The notes below the pieces were generated by a model, which worked only from the letters and a program-made list of their open reading frames with translations, had not been told where the DNA came from and did not search any database. 64,000 bases of DNA from Lasiosphaeris hirsuta (taxonomy: Eukaryota > Ascomycota > Sordariomycetes > Sordariales > Lasiosphaeriaceae), in the NCBI GenBank assembly GCA_030549175.1, contig JAUKUA010000006.1, forward strand, positions 2,852,001 through 2,916,000, in the 5' to 3' direction. Below are positions 46,399 to 57,015 of the stretch, piece after piece. Every line of letters starts with the position of its first letter. Within the stretch, counting starts at the first letter, position 1. Both the position numbers and the translations under genes were made by a program.

Positions 46399-48506
46399 AT
46401 GATTTCAATTCGTTCGCAAGGTGGCTCATCGCCAAGACCCGGCAGACAAGCTGTCAGTGAGGCACCCGCCTCTCGGGTAGTCCCAAAACCAGTCCCTGAG
46501 CGTCAAATTCAGGATGCCAGAGGATACCAGATCGGGCAGCTGAGACGTCGTTTCTCTCTAAAAGAATCTAACCTCGAAAATGGCGACACCTCTTTTCAGT
46601 TTGACCTGGTTCCGTCCGATCCTGATTTCGCCTTTGATCTGGATCGCCTACAAATTGACCTGCGGGTCCCGGCAGCATATCCCACAACGCCGCCAAAGCT
46701 GATTGTGAAAAATAGCGATATTCCGAGAGGATTCGCTATAAACATCGAAAAGGGCTGGGATAAGCTCGTCAAGGAGCGGCGTGGTGCAACTTTGCTTTCG
46801 CTGACCAACTCATTAGACAAAAAACTAGAGTCCTTCCTGTCGGAACAAAAAGTCGACACAGTGAAGTTGACCATTTTCAAGGACACCAGGCACATTGAAG
46901 CAGAATCATCCTCAAAGCCACCAGCTGCTGCCGCTCCAAAGCCGCAGCCACCCGCCGAAGAAAGGCCACGCATCCCAAGAGAATATTTTACCAAGGGCCA
47001 AATCTCCGAGGCTAAAGCAAGGCGAGCCCAGTAAGCGAGGCAACTCGAGGCTCGCATGGGACGATTGTCCAAGTTCCAGAAGTCTAGCGACGGCGTCATC
47101 TATACCCTGCCTATTGAACCGAAGCGCAGAGCTCAACTCCCAACCGGGCTTCAGGTGGTCAACTCGGTACAGCTGATCATCCCTTTGCTTTACCCCTTGC
47201 AGCCATTGAGAGTACTCTTAAACGATGTTGATTCGGAGGATGCAGAGGGGGTGGAGGAGCTTTTCAGCGAAAAGGCAGCGGAACAAAAGCAGATGACCTT
47301 GACAAGTCACCTCAACTACCTGGCTCAGAATATGCACACCTTGGCCAAGCAAGCTCGAACCTTCGCGGCTCAAGTCTCAATCGCCGAAGAGCAACCGAAT
47401 CTGGACGAGGAGGCTCAAGAAGCCGAGCATTCTTCGACTACGGATAGCGGTAGAGGGCATGTTCATGTCATCCCGCGGCCTCCAGAGTGGACGGTAGCCG
47501 GTGACGAGGGCACGTCTGGCTTTTCGGATGACAGTCTTTCAGAAGATGAAGACGAGGACGACGGCGGTGTCACCATTGAGTCGGGTAACACGAACTTGCC
47601 TACCCAAACTGCGGAGACGGGGATAGCGATATCCTTCCCCTCCATTGAGCTACACGGCATCGAGCTCCTCCAGCTTTCCGTTCTCAGCCTCAGCGTCAAG
47701 TGCGACCGCTGCAAGACACTAAACGACGTCACGGGGCTGAAGGACAACATCGAGAAAGCTGGCAGCTGCAAAAAATGCGCAACCCCTTTTACCGTTATGT
47801 TCCGTCAGGAACTCATCCACCAAAACTCAACACGGGCCGGTTTCATTGACATTTCCGCCTGCACAGTAGCAGATCTGCTTCCCAGGTACGTCCTCCGTAC
47901 CTAGTTTGCACCTTTTTTCTAATCAAACCCCCCTAACATCTACTTAGCACTTTCCTCCCAACCTGCGGCACTTGCTCCGCAGCCTCCCACCAGGGCTTCG
48001 TCTCAGTCCGCGGCGAGACGACAACCAATGTCTGCCGGACGTGCCACGCCCGCTTCACCTTCAAGATCCCCGATGTGCGGTTCCTCGCCTACGGGCCCGG
48101 CAGCGGCAAGCTGCCGCCAACCGCAGGCCCCCGCCGCCGCCAGGAGAAGCTCGGTTTGCACGCAGGCGAACCGCTGCCTCAGCGCGGCGCCTGCGCCCAC
48201 TACAAGCGCAGCTACCGCTGGTTCCGTTTCTCGTGCTGCTCCAAGGTGCACCCGTGCGACCGCTGCCACGACGCCGGCGAGGATCACCTGAACGAGTGGG
48301 CGAATAGGATGATTTGCGGCTGGTGCTCGCGGGAGCAGAACTACAGTGTGGAGAGCTGTCACTTTTGCGGGAGGAGTGTGGTGGGCAAGAGGAGTACGGG
48401 GTTCTGGGAGGGCGGGAAAGGGACGCGAAACCAGACGCTCATGCGCAGAGGCGATAAGAGGAAGTATCGGCGGATTGGGGGCGGGGAGGAGAAGAAGGAT
48501 GACTGA
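46399..48506 (+). CDS. CHY zinc-finger protein gene interrupted by an in-frame TAA
   Basis: Two ORFs in the same frame, 46399-47034 and 47056 onward, read as one protein split by TAA at 47032-47034. The 3' part is spliced from 47885 to 47948 (62-nt intron, GTACGT...TTAG) and ends at 48506. The N-terminal part has an RWD/UBC-like region (RLQIDLRVPAAYPTTPPKLI). The C-terminal part has CxxC pairs (CDRCKTLND, CKKCATPF, CGTCSAASH, CRTCHARF). It then has the CHY finger: CAHYKRSYRWFRFSCCSKVH, CDRCHD, CGWC, CHFCG. The stop overlaps a GTAAGC donor at 47031. A 57-nt intron (47031-47087, ending TCTAG) would remove it and keep frame, but I see no good branch site, and the bases removed look coding (RQLEARMGRLSKFQKSS). 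The alternatives are a nonsense mutation, a sequence error, stop read-through, or a 3' product starting at the ATG at 47056. Confidence 0.75.
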
Positions 48507-51500
48507 GGCGGTGATGGAGGTGGTGGTGTTTCGTTGCCGCCTTGAGACGAGTGGCCTGAAACCAAACTAGTGTTAAGCCGCTTGACGCTGGGCTGCCGCG
48601 CGCGCTGGCTGAAAGACATTTTGTTACGAGAGGATATGTGTCTTTGAGTATACCATCGAAGATGTAGCGTGTACAATCCTCTTGACAAGCCGCAAGTCGC
48701 AGAGCTTGTTGCCCAAGTCTCCATTTTTGAACGAAGGGAGGTTCCTCCCGCGGCGGCAGGGCTGAGATCGCGCCCACTCGCCCCCCAGGTTTTCTCCTCG
48801 TGGCTCGTCTGGGCATCGGCCTTGAGTTTGGGGTAACGCTGTCGCTTGTGCCGAAGGTTTTCTGTGGTGCTGCCCTGCAATGCAGACTGCGCCGACCCAA
48901 CCTGCTTATCTGAGGCCCTCTGTTTGCCGCACTTGCATGCGTTGGACACTCACTCACGTCCCAACTTAGGGGCGCCTCCATGCTCATGGTCGTTTGGTTC
49001 TCGAATTGGCCAGGCAGCCGCTTTCCCTTCTTGGTGACACACTCTCTCTCTCTCTCTCTCTCGCCCGCGCCAATTGCGTAAGGCAAACGCGAGGCCCGCG
49101 AGATTCCCCCTCCGGGCAATACCTCATTATAGCCGCTGTGACGACGACGCGGTTGGGGGCACAAAAGAACATTTCTTTACACAAATAACAAAGTCCCGTC
49201 TAAACTATCCACCGCGCTAAACGGCGGGACGTGCTTCGCTACCGCCGCGGCGGGTGCCGGCTCCAATTGGGAGCCCGGCTCGCAACCCAATAGCGGTTGC
49301 AGTTCTTTCTGGAAAACTCTCCACCACGATCCATCTGTCCAAGCGCTCCCCCCCTCATGTTCCCTTTTCGGGCGCTGTCCGACTGTTTTCGGGGTGCGCT
49401 TCAATGGACGAGAGCTCAGTCACGGCCCCGTCACATGGTGCCTGAGCTGGCAGCGGCGCGGTGTTTTTGGGGGTGGTGGAGGGGTGCCGTGTGCTGTGAG
49501 AGGCGGGGAGGGGTGAGGCGACGGGGGGTTTTTTTGGGCTCTGGCACACACCACACCACACGACTCGCGGGCTCCCTTGATATGATGGTGATGAGAAAGG
49601 TGTGTGTTGGCGCGGGCGGGTTTCTTGTTGGGGCCTGGAGCTGGAGAAGGGGGGCGTCGGCGAAGGGTCTGAGGCTCGTGGCTGCAAAGGCGCCATGCTG
49701 GAGTTTCTTGAGGATTAATTGATTAATTTGATCAATTGTTTTATTGATGTTCAATTTCTTTTCTTCCATCCTTCCTTGTGAGGCTGTGGCAGGGGACCAG
49801 CGAGCGTCAACTCCAGCCGGCCGTTTGCACTGATAAAACATTTTGATGATTTTATACCGTCCCCAATAAAACAAAACACTAGAATAGAATGCAACATCCC
49901 CCCTGCAAACCACGCGAAGCCAGTTCCAGGAAACGGGGTGGTGTCTGAAAAGAGAAGAAATACTGTCAGCCGGGCCGCCGCGCAATGGGTCGCAACAGGA
50001 CTTCCTGGGACCTTCACTCGTGGCTCCCTCATCTGCCGTTACCGTCTTTCCCTCACCGAGCTGCCATCCGCACCCGTCTCCCAGACACGGCCATTTCTTG
50101 GATCGCCGGTCAGTGTTCCTCCAGCGTTCCTCACGCGTGGGAAGCTACCGGTCATGACCCATGCCCCGGTCTGGTCCCCATGTTCGCACGCTATCTCGAG
50201 CACATGTTGGAAGAGATTTGCTGGGGAAAAGCTGACCAGTCATTTCGCACGCTCGGCTGGCGGGGGACCGAACGGGGACTAACAAGCCACCGCCGACCGG
50301 GGAACGCTCTGGCTTGTCTTCCGGCAAACTGGGGGAGGGATAGGGTTAGGGATTTGTGGGGGAGGTCCCGACGCGAACTGGCTGACCAGGGCCACATTCA
50401 GCTTGTTATTGACGGAATGAAAGCCACTTGAGGCGGCCAGAGTACCGAAGGTAGTCGGTAATGTGGTCAAACGGCCACATAGGACGGAAGAGTCTGATGG
50501 TGCCCGTTAAAATTGCCGTTATGGATGACGTCGAATGGGAGAAGAAGAAAAAAAAATCATGTTTTTGATTCGTTTCCAATGATGTTCAGCGCGAGATGAA
50601 GCAACATCACATGAATCGACATGTAGATCCATCAAGATGTGCTGCGAACAGCCTGCTGGGCCATCACCTTCAGCTGACGGGCTTCGGCCCTCGGTAGAAA
50701 ATAAGACGATGAGGCGGGATCAGCATTGTCGCCACGGGGTTACAGCGCAATTAGGTGCCTTGGGAGCGCCTGGAATCTGGAATCTGGCGCTGAATCGAGC
50801 CTCATCAGGGACCAACACGTACCGGAATAGGCCCCGTGAGATCCATTTCGGGGGGCCGACCGAATATCGCTGCCGTCAGGGAAAGGGTTGGACCTCTGGT
50901 GATGTAGCCTGGTTGGACCTTTTGCTAGTGTAATGAGCAGCGATCCCATGAAACCAAGCCCCGCCGTAGCATCCCGTTGTCAAAGCGCCGCAACTGTGTG
51001 TTCAGGTAGAGGGACAACTTCTCGCGGGCGGTCGAGAGGAACCAGCGCGCTTTGACGTAGGCACGGTACAGTTACGAACTAGCAGTGCTGGCAGTGGAGG
51101 AGCTAAGAAGCTGGAGGAGGATTTCCCGAGCCGTGCACGCCGTGTCAGGTGCGCGTCTTGCACAGCGGCCTCGGGCCGCACGGATGTGGTGTAGGTACGC
51201 GGAGTAGGTCGGTGTGGTACCCCCTATGCCATGTGTCAACCAGTCAAAATGCCAGGATCTGGGGAACGGCGCGCTTTGCCTCTTCCCACAGAGGTCCCAA
51301 AAAGTCAATGCGCACAACACGATGGAAGCGACGCGACCTGGCCGACGCGCTGAAGACGCCCCCAGCCGAGCACCGATCCGTGCTCAACAAGGAGAAACAC
51401 CTGGCGCTGCGGGCGTTGCGCATTGTTCTACGCCACTTCTGTGGCCTTCCCCAAGTTTCCTTAAGGTCAGGAATGTGGCGCTCTCGGTAAGTGCAGTGCT

Positions 51501-53855
51501 GGCTGACCGGTCTACGAACGTGCCGCCGAAGGAACACGGCGGGCCGTAATACCAAACGGAGAATGAAATGAGCTGATGAACCAAACCTTCAAATATAGAG
51601 TCAGAATGGAGTATTTTCGTTTGTGGTAAATGGTACTCCCGTTTGTCAATATTTGCGCTCAATATTCCTCTATATATTGGGTTGCCGTCCTAGACGTCTA
51701 TGTTGGACGGTTGGTCGAGGCTGACGGCTCCGTACGGAGTCGTGCGCCGCCCACATGTTCATGCAACGCAAATCAACTCGGCAATGCGGTTCGGAACTGT
51801 CCATTTCTCTCCGGCTAAGTCAATGCGCCAGCGGTGCGGAGCACATCAAACATTGAATCTTTAGTTTTTATCTTTTGTTATTTTTATTATTTTATTATGA
51901 GGATAATTGTCTGGATTTTTGTACCTTGTCGTCCCAAGTCTGTGGATCATTCCCTGGGTTCCTAGGGGTGTGTTGCGCCAGCGCGATCATTGCATCATCG
52001 CTTCCACCACGCTCAGTGGACAAGCGAGCCTCAACTTGTCCCTTCGTCCAAGACATTGGACGAGTCAGGCGCTCTCAGGGACCCTTTGTCCCCTCCGACT
52101 ACAGGCAAGATTGCCCACCCCCTACAACTCGTGCTCTGTCGTCTGTACCGTCATAATGCGGGGATAAAATGCAAACGAAGTACTCCGTATCCGTAGCGAC
52201 ATTGCGAGGCCTCTTTCGCAAATTCGTTAGTAAGACGAGCCGTGACCTTCCCCAAGAAGCCCGTACCAAGGAGAGGTTGTTAGCTCACTCACTCCATACC
52301 GGTGAACAAGGGATGTGGTTCATGACTCGTCCCAAGTCGTTGGAGCACGTCCCCCAGCAGCTTGTTATGCCTTGTCAACAAGGGGGGGGGCTTTCGGCGC
52401 AGGGACAAGCCGTTGATGCAACGACTCGGCTCGCTCACAAGCACATCCCCTTGCTGTTGCTGGCGTCCTTCTAGGCTTGTGAATAGCTCGTTCGAGAAGA
52501 CGGCCGAGGCCAAAGCTGTGCCATGCCAGCGGTTTGGCTTGGACCTCCCCGAAACGATATTATCATCCACACGGCGCCCTTGTCCTGGACGTGAGAATCA
52601 GCGCCGTCCATTTCGGGGAGTTGGTCAACTTGCATGAGCATGGATGGCTGGCGCCCCGGATTGCTCCCCCGAATGTGCTGGTACAGCGTTTCATTGGCTG
52701 CAAAGCCTTCTGGAACACCAGTCCATCTCCCCAGGGGTGCATTCGACCAGGGATGTGTCCGCTATGACGCTCGCTCGATCATCCCCAGCAGAATCAATAA
52801 AATAATAAACGTCGAAAACAAAATAAGATATTGGCAAAAGAATGAAAGAAATATACCGCCCAGGCTCTCCTCGCCTCAACCCTAAACGACCCAATATCTC
52901 GGGCTCTCCGAATGCCACGACGGAGTAGCGTGGGCAAGGAAGTCGGTGATGGAGTGAGGGATAATTGGCATGAAACATACTAGAGCCACCTCACTGGAAG
53001 GCAAAGTGGCTAGTGTGGGTAAGAGGTTGGCATGTGAGCCACGTGGGATGCCACTCAAGCTCCTTGAAGATAGGCAACGACCGAGGACTTGGAGGAATGA
53101 ACGGCGACCACCGTTTCCAAGTTTGCCCCCGAGCCTCGAGATTGAGGCTGTCACACTAGGACAGGCTCCATGTCAGTGGGGTTGACATATCGCATTCAGA
53201 CCGTTGCCCGTGAGCTCGGCAAGAGCCAGGACAATGGCAACTTCCTTTCAACGTCACCGTCCACGATTGCACTTGCACAAAAGCGGGTTGAGAGGGTGGG
53301 GTGTTGATATTTTGCAATCGGCAATGATGAACTGGCAATCGCACAGAGAGGAGAGGTTGGCCTGAAACAGCTCTATCACCTCTCTCAGCTGCTGCTGTAC
53401 GGAGTGACGGAGTACGTCGCACACCGTCACACACCGTCACTGGGTGGGGTGGCATTTCGTCTGATGTGCCCCCCATTCCCCGCAAGATCTCCCACCACAT
53501 GAGCCAACCTCTGACGTCGCCGCAATGATTTGCCGGTAAGTCTGTACAACCCCACCCCCCATCAAAGCAACCTCCACGTCAGATTCCAGCAGCATCGCCC
53601 AGATGGCCTAGATGGAACATGTACAAGCCTCAATCAGATCTCAACCAAACATGATTATCATGGGGGCCCGAAGTATATACTTTTGGATGTACATGCATGT
53701 ACCGTATCCGAGGTATCTTGGAAGAATTGCAGCGCTGATCAAAACCCCAGAGAAATTACTCAGACACCCAAAGGAAATCTCTCTCGTCGCAAAAAAAGGG
53801 TAAAAGAGATAAAAACGGAAAAAGTGGGCAACTAAAAGAATTTGACCACTTTCGG
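48507..53855. other. 5.3-kb convergent gene-poor block
   Basis: No gene is recognised between the CHY gene (plus) and the MFS gene (minus). The content includes a CT microsatellite (49042-49064) and a telomere-like TAGGGTTAGGG (50341-50351). CTCCGTA/TACGGAG motifs occur near 51729, 52181 and 53398. AT-rich patches lie at about 49715-49750, 51850-51905 and 52790-52850. Frames near 51070-51555 resemble fragments of an older coding sequence, but I cannot name it. Confidence 0.55.
49042..49064. repeat. CT microsatellite
   Basis: About eleven uninterrupted CT units in non-coding DNA downstream of the CHY gene. Confidence 0.9.
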
Positions 53856-55628
53856 CTAGATATGTCCCTGGTGGACTACGTCAGCCTGGCCCCGGTTCCT
53901 GGGCCACTCGCTGTGTCTGGACGAGTCGATGCTATTGTGCCCCTTTTCCGGCCCCTTTTCGGGACCTTCGTCTTGGACTGCCGCCCATCGCGTGGGGTAA
54001 CGGCACAAGCAACATAGGAAACCAACTATTCCTGATAAACCCGAGCAAATTATCCAGAGAATCCTCAGCGCCCGCACTATAACCTCTTGTCCAGCAGGGT
54101 CATTCTTGACGTCCCTGAGCGCCCTGAGAAAAGACTCGGCCGTCATTTCTGCCTCGCCTCCGAGATTGCTGAGTTGGGCTTCCATCTGCACTGTGAACAC
54201 AGCGGTTCCGATGGCGATGCCCAAACACATGCCAGCAGACTTGAACAAAAACCCCATCGCCATGGCATGACCGTTGTCTTTCTTCTTTGTCGTTGCCAGA
54301 ATGGCAACATTTAGTGCTGAAACGACGACACCAGCCCCGAGACCTACGCCAGCGTTGATGATTATGAGGGCGGGCAACGGGGTGTGGGCATCGAGGAACC
54401 AGAGTAGACCGATAGATATCGAGATTAGCGGCCAGCCAGCAAACATCGCTCGGCGGATTTGGCCCGTCTTTCGCATCCCTAGACCACACATAATTGCCGC
54501 AACCGGAATGATGAAGGTCTCTGGGAGGAGGGCAACGCCCGTCATGATCTCGTCGAAACCACGGACCCCTGACCAGAACACAACGAGGTAATAGAAGATC
54601 ATGTTTACGCAGACACCAAAAACAGCTTGTCCGAGGAAGCTGCATACAGTAGCCCACTCTGTGAACAGAACCGACCTAAACATGGGGTTCTTGGCGAGAT
54701 GTCGTTGATGTGTTGCGAGTGCCGCGAGGCCAGAAATTCCCAGAATCAGGGGTAGGATCGATTGCCATGAACCCCAAGGGAAGAAAACGCCCGACATGGT
54801 AAACGGGACGAGGAGAGCCACCGCCGACGGCATGAAAATTGCAATACCGACCCAATCAACCTTTGTGAGGCTCTGGAGGACTCCGGCCTCAGGGCGGTCG
54901 AAGCCGAGCAGTATTCCCAAGCCTGCTGCCGAGGCAGTGATCGCGGGAATGTTGATCCAAAAAAGCCATCTCTGCTCGCTGGTTAGTCTGTCATCCATGG
55001 AAAAAAAAAAAACACACATTAACAGGACTACCTACCCAAGAAGCTGCTTTCAAAATACTGGCTCCCACCAAGGGGCCACAAATAAGACCGATGGCCTGGG
55101 TAGCGTTCTGGACAGATAGCCAAGTGGCCCTGTCACGAAGCTCAATGAGATCGGTTAAGACGAGAGCGGCGAGCACAGAGCCTCCGGAGGCAAATCCTTG
55201 CATGCTGCGTCCGATCAGCAAGCCCGTCATGTCCTTTGCCATGGCGGCCACAATGGACCCGATAGCAAAGACGCCCAGGACCAGCAGGAAGGCCAGTTTC
55301 CTGCCCACGACGTGCGATATCTCAGCAATGGGCTGCTGGAACACGGTTGCACTCAGCGAGAAGACGGTCCCCATGCTGAAGACGGCTGTTTTACTAGCGT
55401 TCATGTCCTTTGCTATTGTCTGATACCCATGGCATGAGTCAGTGTCTGGTCGTCTGGGGTTGTGTGATAAACGTTTGCCATCATTCATACCGGAAGCGCG
55501 ACGGCGACCGAAGTCATGTCGATGGCGAGCATAAAGTGCATGATCAGCATAAAGCCGTAGATGGCCTCCGCTCGTTTGCGAGATATTGGGTGGGTGTTTG
55601 TTGGAGAGGATCTCATTATTGAGGTCAT
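53856..55628 (-). CDS. MFS drug:H+ antiporter, 14-span type
   Basis: This is a plasma-membrane proton antiporter of the major facilitator superfamily (DHA2-like), probably for multidrug or toxin export; the substrate is unknown. Exons are 55628-55491, 55419-55036 and 54971-53856, with introns of 71 nt (GTATGA...TCAG) and 64 nt (GTAGGT...GCAG), all phase 0. The product is 545 residues. TM1 is FMLIMHFMLAIDMTSVAVALP. Motif A-like GRKLAFLLVL follows TM2, and GRSMQGFASGG and the motif C-like LICGPLVGASI come next. The second join gives AASWRWLFWINIPA, the signature after TM6 in 14-span MFS proteins. About 13-14 hydrophobic spans are visible, ending with a short hydrophilic tail containing EKGPEKG. 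No biosynthetic genes flank it, so a metabolite cluster is not supported. Confidence 0.93.
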
Positions 55629-57015
55629 TAATTCTTCAACTTGACTCAAGACCCCTAAACCAACTTATTTTCGCTTTTTCAAAGCTGATCAGAGCACCAG
55701 ACTCAAAACGCGGCTCCAGGTAGCCAAAAACTGATACCAACATGCCCATGAACACCCTCAGGGAAAACATCTGGCGTACCTTGATCAGATTGTGTGGTGA
55801 TGGTGGTGGCTTGCCCCTGCAATAAGCGGCCCTTCCAAACTGAAACTCAATCGTGAAGTTCCATCCCCCCGATCAAATCACTTGCTCTGCATATTATTGA
55901 CAACAGGTAGATCAAGCTCTTGTTGATCTAATTATAAACTAGGCCTTCAAATTTGAAGATTAATCCTATAGCTACGATCACCAGCTATCCTCGATGAAGT
56001 GAGATCAACAACACCATTCCCGAGTGATAAAGATGATGTATGGCTTGTTTACTTGGTATCTCACTCATCTCGATCATAAGATACCCCGCCCAATGGCGTC
56101 CCTAGTTCGGGAGGCGTCGAGAGAAGGTCGACTAGCACGGCCCGGCACACGGCTCTATCAATCCGGGGTAGCTGCGGAACCGGTCTCAGCACTAACGTAA
56201 GTTAGTTAGCTGTCGTCCGCGGGGAGGTTCAGGAAGAAGGTGAACGTTCCACTAGGTTCTTGACGGAGCTTAAAGCGGCACCTGGAGACGAACTTCGCCA
56301 GTTGCTGACACAATGGAATGATTCCATTTTTCTTTAGCTTCTTGTGGGGTCGCAAAGGGATGTCGCCATTTATCAAGCAGAGGGCGGGCATGTCGGTGAT
56401 GTGCAAGTTTTCGTCTCCTAAACAGCAGCCTTGCATAAACCGACAGTTTCTCCGGGGAAGGGAAATATTGGGCTTCTGGATACTTTGGGTGCTCAACTTT
56501 CTTCGACATTTTTCTTAAGATTTTGGCAACCCGCCTTGCACTTGGCTTGCCTCCACTTCCAGCTCCCGGTTTCCGCACCGAATTTCGGTCGAAGCTAGCT
56601 TACGGCGAAACCCCCACTCTGAGGCGGGTTTGAGGAAGGAACATTGGGATTGAAGAGGGCGGTGACCTCTGCGTCGATAGCCTTGGAAGGAAGGAGGCGT
56701 CCAGGCTTCGTCCCGATGATTTCGTCCTAGGAAAGAGCCACTGACCATCCACCTACAAGCATCTCCCACTTTTTATCTTCCTTTCATTCCCATCTCCCGC
56801 CACTCACCAGTATCATACGCAACAGTACTTCGTCCCTACATGCCAAATTTATTCATGTTCTTTCTTCTCTACAGCAATTTGCGACGGGTCGCGGGTAGTA
56901 TCTAAACAGCTAGTCTGTCTGAATATTTCTTCGCAATTTTAGTGGGCGCAGCCAGGAGGCATGTGAATCCAGAGGCCGAATCACCATCACCGGGAACAAG
57001 CCCGCAAACAGCACC
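55629..57015. promoter_or_regulatory. Divergent spacer between MFS and TLC genes
   Basis: The 1.4 kb holds both promoters. Overlapping minus-strand ORFs of 84-102 codons at 56206-56769 are Lys/Arg-rich and contain no motif I recognise; a small gene there is possible but unsupported. Confidence 0.5.

Noticed and set aside
51072..51555. Minus-strand frames with VRIDFLGPLWEEAKRAVPQI and similar, suggestive of old coding DNA
   Set aside because: I could not connect them or match them to a transposase, reverse transcriptase or other family.
56206..56769. Overlapping minus-strand ORFs of 84-102 codons
   Set aside because: They are Lys/Arg-rich with no motif. A spliced small gene could not be built from them with confidence.
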